Assembly (NCBI GenBank): GCA_036267355.1
Contig: DATAWG010000007.1
Coordinates: 1 to 63,089, forward strand
Reading direction: 5' to 3'
Source of the DNA: Pirellulales bacterium
Lineage (GTDB): Bacteria > Planctomycetota > Planctomycetia > Pirellulales > DATAWG01
DNA: 63,089 nucleotides
Below the pieces are notes generated by a model that saw nothing but the letters and a program-made list of their open reading frames with translations, ran no database searches and was not told the DNA's origin. The position numbers and the translations under genes are program-made. This document shows positions 31,215-42,447 of this stretch, piece by piece (the first letter of the stretch is position 1; each line of letters begins with the position of its first letter).

Positions 31215-31817
31215 CTATCGCGCGGCCGGCACTGTGTTATCGTATGCCCCTTCCGCTTTCAATATCTCGCAAATTTCGCCCACCGCTTCTTCGACCGAGC
31301 GATTGACCACTTGATACCGGTAACGGCCGGCAATCGCGATCTCGCGGCGAGCCACTTCCAACCGGCGGCGCACGGCCTCTTCCGACTCGGTGTTTCGCCC
31401 CCGCAGCCGGCGCTCCAACTCCTCCGGCGACTCGGGTTGGATAAAGATCGTCAGTGCGTCGGGGTATTGTTCGAGAACCGCGAGCGCGCCCTGAACGTCA
31501 ATCTCTAAGACTACCCACTTCCCCGCTGCCAATCTAGGGGCAACTTCGCTTCGCAGGGTGCCGTACCAGTAGCCACGGCCGAACACTTCGCAGCATTCCA
31601 GAAACTCCCCCGCCTCGCGGCGCCGGGCAAACTCCTCGGGCGGGAGAAAATGATAGTCGCGACCATCGACCTCACCGGGACGGGGAGGCCGGGTCGTGGC
31701 CGAAACACTCGCCACCAGCCGCGAGCAGCGCGGATAGACCTGCCCGACCACGGTCGTCTTGCCGACGCCCGACGGTCCCGAGATCACCACCAATCGACCG
31801 GCCGAGGATTCAGGCAT
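31215..31817 (-). CDS. gmk: Guanylate kinase
   Basis: The protein is 200 aa. The P-loop GPSGVGKTTVVGQV, the GMP-binding region SVSATTRPPRPGEVDGRDYH, FLECCEVFGRGYWYGT and the lid helix RLRGRNTESEEAVRRRL are all present. It phosphorylates GMP to GDP. It starts 5 bases after yicC ends, so the two share a transcript, and rpoZ follows after 134 bp. Confidence 0.95.
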   Translation of the reverse strand: MPESSAGRLVVISGPSGVGKTTVVGQVYPRCSRLVASVSATTRPPRPGEVDGRDYHFLPPEEFARRREAGEFLECCEVFGRGYWYGTLRSEVAPRLAAGKWVVLEIDVQGALAVLEQYPDALTIFIQPESPEELERRLRGRNTESEEAVRRRLEVARREIAIAGRYRYQVVNRSVEEAVGEICEILKAEGAYDNTVPAAR

Positions 31818-31822
31818 GCGCT

Positions 31823-32707
31823 CTATTCTACGTTTTGAATCATCTCGCGGAGCCGCTCGACCGCCGTTTTGATTTCAATGACGTGCCGGGCGATTTCGAT
31901 ATCGCTGCTTTTCGAGCCGATCGTGTTCACTTCCCGAAAGATTTCCTGGGTAAGAAATTCTAGCTTGCGGCCGGAGCTTTCCTTCAGTTCCATGATCGTT
32001 TCGTACTGCTCCAAATGGCTGCGCAGACGCACGATTTCTTCGGAAATGTCGGACCGCTCGGCGAAAATGCTGATCTCTCGAATCACATCCGCAGACTCGA
32101 GGGCCACGTCGTGATCGGAGAGGATTTTTTTCAATCGCTCTTCGAGCCGGTTGCGGTAGGTTTCGATGGCCAGCGGCGCCCGGACGCCAATCTGCGCCAA
32201 TTCGGCGCCGATCGCGCGGCAGTTCGACCGCATGTCGTTGGCCATCGCCTGGCCTTCGTCCTGGCGCATGCGGGCCAGGTTGTCCATTGCCGCCGCGAGG
32301 ACGGTCGAGATCGAAGGCCAATCGTCGTGAGCGTTGCCGGCAGGAAGTTTGCCCTCGTCCACCACGCCGGGGAGCACCAGCAACGTTTCCAGCGCGGTCG
32401 GGCGCGGCAAATTCCATTGCGACGGAAGTTCGTTCAACTGCCGCCAATATGCCAGGAGCGCCGGCGTGTTGATTCGAAACGCATCGGCAGCCGCGGGGCG
32501 ATCGACGCGCAGGTTTACCTGCACCGTGCCGCGCTTGATTCGCTCGCGAACCAGGCCCTCGATCTGCGATTCAAGGGCTGCGTGCCATTCGCCGGTACGG
32601 ATCGCGATTTTGAAATAGCGGCTGTTGATCGTGCGCACTTCGACCGCGATCGACAAGCCGCCGTCTTGCCGCCGAGCCTCGCCGAAACCTGTCATGCTGA
32701 GGAGCAA
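31823..32707 (-). CDS. yicC: YicC-family protein (endoribonuclease-associated)
   Basis: The protein is 294 aa from TTG 32707 (LLLSMTGFGEARR), chosen because GGAG lies 8 nt upstream; the ATG is three codons in. Family features are SMTGFGEA, VEVRTINSRYFK, the central SNCRAIGAELAQIG and the C-terminal FLTQEIFREVNTIGSKSSD. YicC proteins act in RNA turnover, and the C-terminal DUF1732 motif is intact. It heads the yicC-gmk-rpoZ-coaC-coaB cluster. Confidence 0.9.
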   Translation of the reverse strand: MLLSMTGFGEARRQDGGLSIAVEVRTINSRYFKIAIRTGEWHAALESQIEGLVRERIKRGTVQVNLRVDRPAAADAFRINTPALLAYWRQLNELPSQWNLPRPTALETLLVLPGVVDEGKLPAGNAHDDWPSISTVLAAAMDNLARMRQDEGQAMANDMRSNCRAIGAELAQIGVRAPLAIETYRNRLEERLKKILSDHDVALESADVIREISIFAERSDISEEIVRLRSHLEQYETIMELKESSGRKLEFLTQEIFREVNTIGSKSSDIEIARHVIEIKTAVERLREMIQNVE

Positions 32708-32782
32708 TTTTCCGACTCCGTTTGGACCGCGGCCATCGGCCGTCGGAGAGAAATGCAACGCACGAGAGGGAAGCCAATCTAC

Positions 32783-33262
32783 CTACTTACCCGCGGGAGT
32801 AACGGGGGCCGTTGTTTTGCCTGCAGGCGCTGGCGTCGCTGTAGGCGCTGGCGTGGGCGGAGTGGCAGGCGTGGATGCTGGTGCTGCGTTGCCGCTGGCC
32901 GGACTTGTGCCGCTCGGGGTTGCTGTGCCGCTCGTTTTTCCGTTGGTTCCGCTTTCGCTGGTCGGGGGCGTGGTGGTCGATCCGCCAGGAGTTGCCGGAG
33001 CCGTCTGGTCACTAGAATTGGTGAACCTTGTGCTGCTCGACGACAGCACCCGCAGCGCCACGATGCAGAGCAGGATCCAAAACGCCGCCAAGCCGATCGT
33101 AATCTTCGTGAATAGATCGCCGGCCTTGGTTCCGAATGCACTCTGCCCTCCGGCGCCACCGAGTGCTCCGGCCAAGCCGCCGCCGCGACCACGCTGGATC
33201 AGCACCACAATAATCAGCACGATCGCGGTGAACGACAGGAAGAATCCGAAAAACGTCGACAT
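32783..33262 (-). CDS. secG: Preprotein translocase subunit SecG
   Basis: The protein is 159 aa from ATG 33262, with GGAG 5 nt upstream; a GTG two codons earlier is possible. Two membrane segments ([38 protein letters not shown]) flank the conserved cytoplasmic loop [20 protein letters not shown]. The C-terminal 80 residues are low-complexity Pro, Ala, Thr and Ser, much longer than in E. coli SecG (110 aa in all) but common in planctomycetes. It forms part of the SecYEG channel. Confidence 0.9.
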   Translation of the reverse strand: MSTFFGFFLSFTAIVLIIVVLIQRGRGGGLAGALGGAGGQSAFGTKAGDLFTKITIGLAAFWILLCIVALRVLSSSSTRFTNSSDQTAPATPGGSTTTPPTSESGTNGKTSGTATPSGTSPASGNAAPASTPATPPTPAPTATPAPAGKTTAPVTPAGK

Positions 33263-33353
33263 GTCCACTCCATTTCCGTTGGATTGAAATTGCTTGACGC
33301 CGGTGATTGGCGGATCATAGCAACCCGGCCCGGATTATTCATAGTAGCTCCAC

Positions 33354-33416
33354 TAGCCCGAAGCGTTAGCGAGGGATCGCCGCGAGCGATTTCTCCCTCG
33401 CTAACGCTTCGGGCTA
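33354..33416. repeat. Perfect 23-bp inverted pair of the dispersed palindrome
   Basis: TAGCCCGAAGCGTTAGCGAG (arm 33354-33376) pairs perfectly with 33394-33416 around a 17-nt spacer. Single half-elements of the same sequence recur elsewhere in the window (185, 418, 18198, 18359, 27323). It lies between secG and tpiA, both on the minus strand. The strong stem could stabilise the tpiA mRNA end or act as a REP/BIME-type element. Confidence 0.9.
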
Positions 33417-33433
33417 CTGTTTCGCAGCATATT

Positions 33434-34189
33434 TCACTTGGCTGCCGCGGCAATCCCGCAAAAATCGGCCACTTTCAGGCAGGCGCCGCCGACCAGCGCT
33501 CCGTCGATGTCCGGTTGGGCCAACAGGGAGGCAGCATTGTCGGGCTTGACGCTGCCGCCGTATTGAATCCGCACCGCCATCGCAAGCTCCGCATTGTATC
33601 GCTCCGCAAGCATTTTGCGAAGATCATGATGCACTTCTTGGGCTTGCTCGGGCGTGGCGACCTTTCCGGTTCCGATGGCCCAAACCGGCTCGTAGGCAAT
33701 CACCAACCGGCTGGCCTGCTCCTCCGACAGTTTCGCGAGCGAGCCATCGAATTGGCGCCGGATAACGTCGTGCGTGCGCCCCGCTTCGCGATCGGCCAAG
33801 AGCTCGCCGACGCAGACGATCGGTGTCAGGCCGGCGGCGAGCGCGGCCAGCAATTTTTGGTTCACCTCGGCGTCGGTTTCCTTGAAAATCTGCCGCCGTT
33901 CGCTATGCCCAAGAATGACGAACTTGCAGCCGAGGTCCAACAGCATTCCGGCGCTGATTTCGCCGGTGTAGGCGCCTTGCGGCTGGTGGTACATATTTTG
34001 GGCCCCCAACGCCACCGGGGCGTCGCCCAACGCCTGCCGCACCGCGTCGAGATAGACAAACGGCGGGCATACCACGAGATCGACATGTGGAAAATCGACC
34101 GAGCCCTTCGCCACCCCAGCGGCCAAGGCCACCGCGGCCGCGCGGTCCGTGTTCATCTTCCAATTGCCGGCAATCAGAGGGCGTCGCAT
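33434..34189 (-). CDS. tpiA: Triosephosphate isomerase
   Basis: The protein is 251 aa from ATG 34189 (MRRPLIAGNWKMN). The active site is complete: NWKMN with Lys, the catalytic His in FVILGHSERR, catalytic Glu in VIAYEPVWAIGTG and the phosphate loop IQYGGSVKP. It interconverts glyceraldehyde 3-phosphate and dihydroxyacetone phosphate in glycolysis. The frame is open far upstream but only as repeat-derived sequence. Confidence 0.95.
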   Translation of the reverse strand: MRRPLIAGNWKMNTDRAAAVALAAGVAKGSVDFPHVDLVVCPPFVYLDAVRQALGDAPVALGAQNMYHQPQGAYTGEISAGMLLDLGCKFVILGHSERRQIFKETDAEVNQKLLAALAAGLTPIVCVGELLADREAGRTHDVIRRQFDGSLAKLSEEQASRLVIAYEPVWAIGTGKVATPEQAQEVHHDLRKMLAERYNAELAMAVRIQYGGSVKPDNAASLLAQPDIDGALVGGACLKVADFCGIAAAAK

Positions 34190-34272
34190 GGGGGATGTCG
34201 GCTTTCGTGTCGGTAGAAATTGTTTGGTGCGAGGACGCCAGCGGGACGCCACAGCGGCGGAGCCGCAATCAA

Positions 34273-34361
34273 CGTAGCAGGCACACTCCGTGTGCCGTCG
34301 GCGCTGCTCGGTGCGTGGCACGCCGCGGGGCGCAGACGGCACACGGACTGTGCCTGCTACG
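34273..34361. repeat. 27-bp inverted repeat between tpiA and aroF
   Basis: The arm 34273-34299 (starting CGTAGCAGGCACACTCCGTG) pairs with 34335-34361 with a single mismatch across a 35-nt loop. The right arm covers the aroF stop codon (34357-34359). There is no T-run. This is a second palindromic family, different from the one at 33354. Confidence 0.85.
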
Positions 34362-35400
34362 ATAACGCGGCCATTGCCGGCGGCGCCGAAATCGTCTTGC
34401 CCAGCAGTTCCGCCAGCTTCCGGATCTGCTCGGCCAACGCCGCGTATTGATCGGGCAACAAGGCTTGCGGGCCATCGGAAAGGGCTTCTTCCGGGCAATC
34501 GTGAACTTCGATGTGCACGCCGTCGGCCCCGGCCGCAACGCCCGCCAACGCACAGGCCGGGATCAAATCGGGCCGGCCTGTCGCATGGCTCGGATCGACG
34601 ATGATCGGCAAATGCGAAAGTGCATGCACGCTCGGCACCGCGGCGACATCGTATAAATTCCGCGTTGCATTGTCGAAGCCCTTTACCCCGCGCTCGCAGA
34701 GCACGACCATCGAATTACCCTGCGACAAAATGTATTCGGCGCTCATCAGCAGATCTTGAACCGTGGCGCTCATGCCGCGCTTGAGCAACACCGGCTTGTG
34801 CGTCTGGCCGACTTCCGTGAGCAGGACGAAATTTTGCATGTTGCGGGCGCCGATCTGGATCATGTCGGCATATTCGGCGACCAGCTCGACGCAGCGAGGG
34901 TCCATCACTTCCGTGACGATCGGCAGGCCATGCTTTTGCCCCGTTTCGCGAAGAATTTTGAGCCCTTCTTCGCCCATTCCTTGGTAGGCATACGGACTAG
35001 TGCGTGGCTTGAAAGCGCCGCCGCGCAGCAAGTTGGCCCCCGATTTCCGCACCGATGCCGCGATCCGATCCATGCGGGCCGGGTTTTCCACGGCACAAGG
35101 CCCGGCGATCATCGCCATGTATCCGCCGCCGATTTTCACGCCGCCGACGTCGATAATCGTCGGCTCCGGCTGGGCTTCGACGCTGGCCAATTTGTACGGC
35201 GGCAACACCGGGATGACTTCGACGACGCCGGAAATCGCCCGCAGCGGCGCGACATGCGCCTTGGCTTCATCTCCCAGCACGCCGATGATCGTGCGATACG
35301 TGCCGCGGCTGAGGTGCGTTCGCAGGCCCAGGGCTTCGACACGCTCGATGACGTGTTGCACTTGTTCGTCGGTGACGTGAGGTTTGAGGATGATGATCAC
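34357..35400 (-). CDS. aroF: 3-deoxy-7-phosphoheptulonate synthase (DAHP synthase, AroF type)
   Basis: The protein is 347 aa. The N-terminal ferredoxin-like regulatory domain (about 1-75, [20 protein letters not shown]) is followed by the TIM barrel with [52 protein letters not shown] and [16 protein letters not shown]. This is the AroA-I-beta type found in Bacillus and Thermotoga. It condenses PEP and erythrose 4-phosphate, the first step of aromatic amino acid synthesis. pheA follows upstream on the same strand after 146 bp, so the two pathway genes are neighbours. Confidence 0.94.
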   Translation of the reverse strand: MIIILKPHVTDEQVQHVIERVEALGLRTHLSRGTYRTIIGVLGDEAKAHVAPLRAISGVVEVIPVLPPYKLASVEAQPEPTIIDVGGVKIGGGYMAMIAGPCAVENPARMDRIAASVRKSGANLLRGGAFKPRTSPYAYQGMGEEGLKILRETGQKHGLPIVTEVMDPRCVELVAEYADMIQIGARNMQNFVLLTEVGQTHKPVLLKRGMSATVQDLLMSAEYILSQGNSMVVLCERGVKGFDNATRNLYDVAAVPSVHALSHLPIIVDPSHATGRPDLIPACALAGVAAGADGVHIEVHDCPEEALSDGPQALLPDQYAALAEQIRKLAELLGKTISAPPAMAALS

Positions 35401-35546
35401 GGTAGGAAGCGGTGCCTCGGTGGAAATTGGTGTTGATTCGACGCGCGAAACCGCCGGGGACCGTCCCCGTTTCGCGTAGTCTTCGGAGAAAAACGGGGAC
35501 TGGCCCCTTCTGCCTCACCGAGGTTCGAGCCGTTATTTTGTTTATC

Positions 35547-36674
35547 TTAATCCACCGGGGCCGTTCTTGCGTAGGAGCCGAGCACCACCAATCGCACGCT
35601 GCGGCGGCCGACCTGCTCGATCGCCCTTTGCAAACGCTTGTCGGTCTGATGGCCTTCCAGCTCGACGAAAAACAGATAGCCGCCGTCGGATTGGGGAATC
35701 GGAAACGATTCGATCCAAGTGAGATTCAAGCGGTTGCGTTTGAATACCCCTAAGGCATCGGCAAGCGCGCCGGGCCGATGGTGAATCTCAAACATCAGCG
35801 CCGTTTTGTCGTTGCCGGTGCGGGTGCCGCAATGATCGCCGATCACGGCAAACCGGGTGGCATTGCCGGGGTTGTCTTCGATATTTTCGGCAAGGCTGTT
35901 GAGGCCATAATGGACGCCGGCTTGAAAGCTGGCAATGGCCGCAGCGCCCGGCTTGTCTTGGGCCAACTGTGCGGCGGTCGAAGTGCTGGTGACTTCGATG
36001 GTGCGGGCGGTCGGATGGTGTTTTGCTAGCCAATTGCGGCATTGCGACAGCGCTTGCGGCCGGCTGTAAATCTCCTGCACCTCTTCCCGCGCGCACCGGC
36101 CGAGCAAATGGTGATGGATTCGCAATTGCACTTCACCGCAGATTTTTACCGGCAGGCGGGTGAACATATCGAGCGTATCGGCGACACGGCCATCGGTCGA
36201 GTTTTCGATCGGCACGACGCCGAAATCGGCATGGCGGCGATTCACTTCTTCGAACACCGCCGCGAAATTGCCGACTCCGACCAGTTCCACCGCTTGCCCA
36301 AAGCGATGGATCGCCGCCAAATGACTGTAGCTATACGCCGGCCCCAGGTAGGCCACGCGCATCTTTTTCTCGAGCGCACGCGAGCCGCTAATGATTTCGC
36401 GAAACACGGCCCGTAGATTGGCGTCGCAGAGCGGACCCTTGTTCAATAGTCCGGTCCGGGCGAGCACTTCTTCTTCGCGCACCGGATCGTACGTCGGCTG
36501 TCCGGAAGTGTCTTTGATTTGCCCGATCTTGTGGGCCAATTTGGCGCGCTGGTTGATGAGCTGCACCAACTCGCGGTCGATATGGTCCACTTGCCCGCGC
36601 AAGCCGGCTAATGTGGGAGCCTTCGCCGGAGAATCCTTGTGCGGTTTATTGTCTGCGGGCTTGGCCTTGGCCAT
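35547..36674 (-). CDS. pheA: Chorismate mutase / prephenate dehydratase (P-protein)
   Basis: The protein is 375 aa. The N-terminal chorismate mutase (about 25-105) reads LRGQVDHIDRELVQLINQRA, then KLAHKIGQIK. Prephenate dehydratase follows with VAYLGPAYSYSHLAA, the ENSTDGRVADTLDMF motif and RFAVIGD. A C-terminal ACT domain for phenylalanine feedback has HHRPGALADALGVFKRNRLN and WIESFP. It converts chorismate to phenylpyruvate. The order mutase-dehydratase-ACT and the length match the P-protein. The first 20 residues are lysine-rich. Confidence 0.94.
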   Translation of the reverse strand: MAKAKPADNKPHKDSPAKAPTLAGLRGQVDHIDRELVQLINQRAKLAHKIGQIKDTSGQPTYDPVREEEVLARTGLLNKGPLCDANLRAVFREIISGSRALEKKMRVAYLGPAYSYSHLAAIHRFGQAVELVGVGNFAAVFEEVNRRHADFGVVPIENSTDGRVADTLDMFTRLPVKICGEVQLRIHHHLLGRCAREEVQEIYSRPQALSQCRNWLAKHHPTARTIEVTSTSTAAQLAQDKPGAAAIASFQAGVHYGLNSLAENIEDNPGNATRFAVIGDHCGTRTGNDKTALMFEIHHRPGALADALGVFKRNRLNLTWIESFPIPQSDGGYLFFVELEGHQTDKRLQRAIEQVGRRSVRLVVLGSYARTAPVD

Positions 36675-36859
36675 GGTTGCGTTTTCTCGACCCCGAGCGA
36701 AAAGTAGAACCGCCCCTGTTCGCGGCGCTCGAGGGCTCTGAAATCAAGTGGGAAGCCACACGAAAGAAGCCACTGCCAGCAGCGCGAACCCCCTTGTAAA
36801 CTCGCGACGCACGGCTTGTCAAGGATGCGGCCGAGCGGCACTCGGCGGATGCAACATAG

Positions 36860-36949
36860 GAGCCCGCCGCGCTAGCAAGGGAATGAGGTCGAGACGAATC
36901 AACCGCCGGCAAGAGGCAACCCGCACTCCCGTGCTAGCGCGGCGGGCTC
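36860..36949. repeat. 18-bp inverted repeat upstream of dnaK
   Basis: GAGCCCGCCGCGCTAGCA at 36860-36877 pairs perfectly with 36932-36949 across a 54-nt loop. It is a third palindromic repeat type in the window, related in its CCCGCCGC core to the small palindrome near 62735-62765. It lies in the pheA-dnaK divergent intergenic region, far from the dnaK start. Confidence 0.85.
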
Positions 36950-37273
36950 TGGACGCGAGTCGTTTCACAACCGGATTGCTGTCAATATGGCAGGCCGTTT
37001 ATTCGGCTTGGTTTGGCCCAAACCGTCCAGCCATGCATCCCCAGCCTCAAACCTAATAATCGCAATGGTTTGTGCTTCCAACCCGATGTGGGCGAAAGCC
37101 GGCACAGACTTTGCTTTATGCTTATCCGACACGCGATAACGGTGCCCAAGGCGGCAGTTTGTGCTTGAAGCTGCGCGTGTCCAACGAACAATAACTTATT
37201 GACGCCCCGACGTGCGACTGGAACGGCTGCGATCGGGAATTAACGCTGAGCGAAGGCGAAAAGGAGCAAGGAC
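36950..37273. other. dnaK upstream region
   Basis: No gene. I looked for a CIRCE element (TTAGCACTC-N9-GAGTGCTAA) and for heat-shock sigma-32 boxes and found neither. A TTGACG occurs at 37198 but has no good -10 at the right spacing. The dnaK ribosome site AAGGAG is at 37261-37266. Confidence 0.5.
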
Positions 37274-39202
<1,929 letters not shown>

Positions 39203-39270
39203 GCAATGAATTAATGGCCACTGGATTCGGCCGTTCGCGCCGAAAGCTCGCTCGCGGTCTCGCGCGTCAA

Positions 39271-39299
39271 AGCCCTCGGTTCAAACCCGAGGGCTTTTT
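39271..39299 (+). terminator. Rho-independent terminator after dnaK
   Basis: AGCCCTCGG (39271-39279) pairs perfectly with 39287-39295 across a 7-nt loop, followed by TTTTC. It separates dnaK from clpB, 58 bp downstream, so clpB must have its own promoter or read-through. Confidence 0.85.
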
Positions 39300-39356
39300 C
39301 GTGGGCTCCAAAACAAAAGCACAAAAACGGGCAGAGAAAACGCGGAGGATTCGCGC

Positions 39357-42026
39357 ATGGCATTTCGATTCGACAAATTCACCATCAAGGCCCAAGAAGC
39401 AGTGCAGCGGTCGCAAGAGTTAGCTGCCGATCGGGGCAATCCGCAGATCGACCCCTTGCATCTCCTCGCCGCGCTTGTGGACGAGAACGAAGGGGTCATC
39501 CGGCCGATTTTCGACAAAATCGGCGTCAACCGCGCTCAACTGGATTCAGTCGTCGAATCCGAGTTGAACCGCTTTCCAAAAATGTCTGGCGGGGCGCCGC
39601 CGCAGCCGTCGCAAGAATTGACGCAAGTGTTCGAAACCGCCCAGCGCGAGGCGGCGACGATGAAAGATGAATTCGTCTCGACCGAGCACCTCGTGCTCGC
39701 GCTGACGAAAGTCGATTCAAAAGCTCAGCGCGTGCTCAAGCTGAACGCGGTCGGCCCGAAGGAGGTGCTGCAAGCGCTGCAAACGATTCGCGGTTCGTCT
39801 CGGGTCACCGATCAGAGCCCCGAGGAAAAATTCCAGGCCCTCAAAAAATACGGCATCGACCTGGTCGAACGGGCGAGCCAAGGCAAGCTCGATCCGGTGA
39901 TCGGCCGCGATAAGGAAATTCGCCGCGTGATTCAAGTTCTCTCGCGGCGCACCAAGAACAATCCCGTGCTCATCGGCGAGCCGGGGGTCGGCAAGACGGC
40001 CATCGCCGAAGGCCTGGCCCTGCGGATCGTGCAAGGCGATGTGCCGCTCAGTTTGAAAAACAAACGCGTCATCGCCCTCGACATGGGCGCGTTGATCGCC
40101 GGCACGAAATATCGCGGCGAATTCGAAGATCGGCTCAAAGCCATTCTGCGCGAAGTGGAAGCTGCCGGCGGAAGCGTCATCCTGTTCATCGACGAACTGC
40201 ACACCGTAATCGGCGCCGGCAAGGCCGAAGGGGCCAGCGACGCTGCCCAACTGATGAAGCCCGCCCTGGCACGCGGCGAACTGCATTGCATCGGTGCCAC
40301 GACGCTCGACGAATATCGCCAGCACATCGAAAAAGATGCGGCCCTCGAGCGGCGGTTTCAACCGGTTTATGTCGATGAGCCGTCGGTCGAAGACACGATC
40401 GCCATCCTCCGCGGCCTAAAGCCGCGCTACGAAGCACACCACAAGGGCGTGAAGATCAAGGACTCGGCACTGGTGGCCGCCGCCCGTTTGTCGCATCGCT
40501 ACATTACCGATCGCTTCCTACCGGACAAAGCCATCGACTTGATGGACGAAGCGATGAGCCGGCTGGCGATGGAATTGCAAAGCGTGCCCTCGGAGATCGA
40601 CGAAGTGCAGCGCCGGCTCATGCAGCTCGAGCTCGCCGCCCGCCAACTCGCCGACGAAACGGAAGAACACGCCCGGCAGCGACTGGCCGACATCGAAGAA
40701 GAAATGCAATCGCTGCGGCACAAACTCGCCAGCCTCCGCGAGCAGTGGGAAGCCGAGAAGGCAGGCATGGGCAATGTCCAAGAAATGAAAGCCCAGCTCG
40801 ATCGGCTCGATCACGGCTACTCGAACAAGACGACCGAAATTCGTGAGCTGCAATCGCGCGGCGAACCGGTCGACGAACGGCTCTATCAAGAGTTGTTCCA
40901 ACTCGACAAAGATCGCAAGAAACTGCGCGAGCAGATCGAGGCGGCCGAGTCGTCGGGCAAAGACGGCGCCGCCGACGGCGCTAAATCCGGCCGTCGTTTG
41001 CTGCGCCGCGACGTCGGCCCGGAAGAAATCGCCGAAGTCGTCAGCGCGTGGACCGGCATCCCTGTCACCCGGCTCGTGGAAACGGAAAAAGCAAAGCTGC
41101 TGGTGCTCGAAGAACGGCTTCACCAGCGCGTCGTCGGCCAGGATGAGGCCGTCGCGGCCGTGGCCAACGCGGTGCGCCGTAGCCGTAGCGGCTTGCAAGA
41201 TCCGCACCGCCCGATCGGGTCGTTCATTTTCCTCGGGCCGACGGGCGTCGGCAAAACCGAGCTTTGCAAAGCGCTGGCCGAGGTGATGTTCGATGATGAA
41301 AAGGCGATGATCCGGCTCGATATGAGCGAATTCATGGAGCGGCACACCGTCAGCCGGCTGATCGGCGCCCCGCCGGGCTACGTCGGCTATGAAGAAGGGG
41401 GCCGGCTCACCGAGGCCGTGCGCCGCCGGCCGTATTCGGTCGTGCTGTTGGACGAAATCGAAAAAGCTCATCGCGACGTGTTCAACGTGCTTTTGCAAGT
41501 GCTCGACGACGGTCGGCTTAGTGACAATCAAGGCCACACGGTCGATTTCACCAACACGCTGATCGTGATGACCTCGAACATCGGCAGCCAGATGATTCAG
41601 GAAATCACCCGTGAGCACGGCAGCCAGGAAGAAATCCGCGTGGCAATTCAGGAAGCCTTGCAACAGCGGTTTTTGCCCGAGTTCTTGAACCGCATCGACG
41701 AGACGATCGTTTTCCATCCGCTAAGGCCGACGGAAATTCACACGATCGTCGGCCTGCAAGTCGGCCGCCTGCGCAAGCAGCTCGCCGAGAGCGGATTGTC
41801 GCTGGAGGTAACGGGCGAAGCGATCGATGAAATCGCACGCCAAGGCTACGACCCCCAATACGGCGCCCGGCCGCTAAAGCGAGTGATCCAACAGCAGATC
41901 GAAAACCCGCTGGCGTCGGAAATTTTGAAGGGCGAATTCCCGGAAGGAAGCGCCGTGCGAATCGACTTCCGCAACGGCGAATTCACGTTCGAACGGCTCG
42001 AGCAGCCGCATGCAATTGAATCGTGA
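39357..42026 (+). CDS. clpB: ATP-dependent disaggregase ClpB
   Basis: The protein is 889 aa from ATG 39357, with GGAGG 8 nt upstream. The N-domain has [18 protein letters not shown]1 has Walker [10 protein letters not shown] near residue 205, [14 protein letters not shown] and the arginine-finger region. A long coiled-coil middle domain (about 410-540) marks ClpB rather than ClpA/ClpC. NBD2 has [16 protein letters not shown] near 625, [13 protein letters not shown] and the sensor-2 GARPLKR. Together with DnaK it rescues aggregated proteins. It has no IGL/F loop for ClpP, as expected for ClpB. Confidence 0.96.
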   Translation: MAFRFDKFTIKAQEAVQRSQELAADRGNPQIDPLHLLAALVDENEGVIRPIFDKIGVNRAQLDSVVESELNRFPKMSGGAPPQPSQELTQVFETAQREAATMKDEFVSTEHLVLALTKVDSKAQRVLKLNAVGPKEVLQALQTIRGSSRVTDQSPEEKFQALKKYGIDLVERASQGKLDPVIGRDKEIRRVIQVLSRRTKNNPVLIGEPGVGKTAIAEGLALRIVQGDVPLSLKNKRVIALDMGALIAGTKYRGEFEDRLKAILREVEAAGGSVILFIDELHTVIGAGKAEGASDAAQLMKPALARGELHCIGATTLDEYRQHIEKDAALERRFQPVYVDEPSVEDTIAILRGLKPRYEAHHKGVKIKDSALVAAARLSHRYITDRFLPDKAIDLMDEAMSRLAMELQSVPSEIDEVQRRLMQLELAARQLADETEEHARQRLADIEEEMQSLRHKLASLREQWEAEKAGMGNVQEMKAQLDRLDHGYSNKTTEIRELQSRGEPVDERLYQELFQLDKDRKKLREQIEAAESSGKDGAADGAKSGRRLLRRDVGPEEIAEVVSAWTGIPVTRLVETEKAKLLVLEERLHQRVVGQDEAVAAVANAVRRSRSGLQDPHRPIGSFIFLGPTGVGKTELCKALAEVMFDDEKAMIRLDMSEFMERHTVSRLIGAPPGYVGYEEGGRLTEAVRRRPYSVVLLDEIEKAHRDVFNVLLQVLDDGRLSDNQGHTVDFTNTLIVMTSNIGSQMIQEITREHGSQEEIRVAIQEALQQRFLPEFLNRIDETIVFHPLRPTEIHTIVGLQVGRLRKQLAESGLSLEVTGEAIDEIARQGYDPQYGARPLKRVIQQQIENPLASEILKGEFPEGSAVRIDFRNGEFTFERLEQPHAIES

Positions 42027-42134
42027 CCCCAAGCATGCCGGTGCAGTTCCTCGACTGTGTGGATCTGCAATGCGGTCCACGGAGCCCCGAATCCGCTGAA
42101 GTTGCTCAAATAACCCCAAGAGCGACCGGCCCCG

Positions 42135-42441
42135 TCAAGGCGAGTTTGTTGTCGCTCCAGGGTTAATCCAGATTCGATCCAGGTGGGTTCCGTGAAGATG
42201 GTCGAAGTCCACATCCGTGGTCAAAAGAGTTGCCTTCGTGACTTTTGCAGTAGCGGCGATCCACACGTCGTTCTTTCCCATTGACCGGCCACTCGTTCTG
42301 CTCGCGTGGTCGATTTCTCCATAGGCGTCGAGAATGTCTGGATGATCGATGTCGATCCAAACCACCTCGTCCAGTATCGCCTGCAACGCGTCGCGCTTTG
42401 CTTGGCCCCAGCCGAACTGTCGAGCAGATAACCCATAGCGG
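42135..42441 (-). pseudogene. PIN-domain (VapC-like) toxin lacking its N-terminal third
   Basis: The frame reads ADAFRYGLSARQFGWGQAKR, DALQAILDEVVWIDIDHPDI, then GRSMGKNDVWIAATAKVTKA, TLLTTDVDFDHL. This is the middle and end of a PIN domain with the conserved ND.WIAATA and the late Asp. The first part, including the N-terminal catalytic Asp of the usual LLDTN motif, is missing. The frame begins just inside the stop of the upstream gene. A different frame there reads MPSAMGYLLDSS from a TGATG overlap, which recalls a VapC start, so a deletion with frameshift may have fused the two. As it stands it is probably inactive. Confidence 0.65.
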
Positions 42442-42447
42442 AAGGCA

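Noticed and set aside
36950-37273. CIRCE or sigma-32 heat-shock control of dnaK
   Set aside because: Neither the CIRCE inverted repeat nor sigma-32 boxes are visible.
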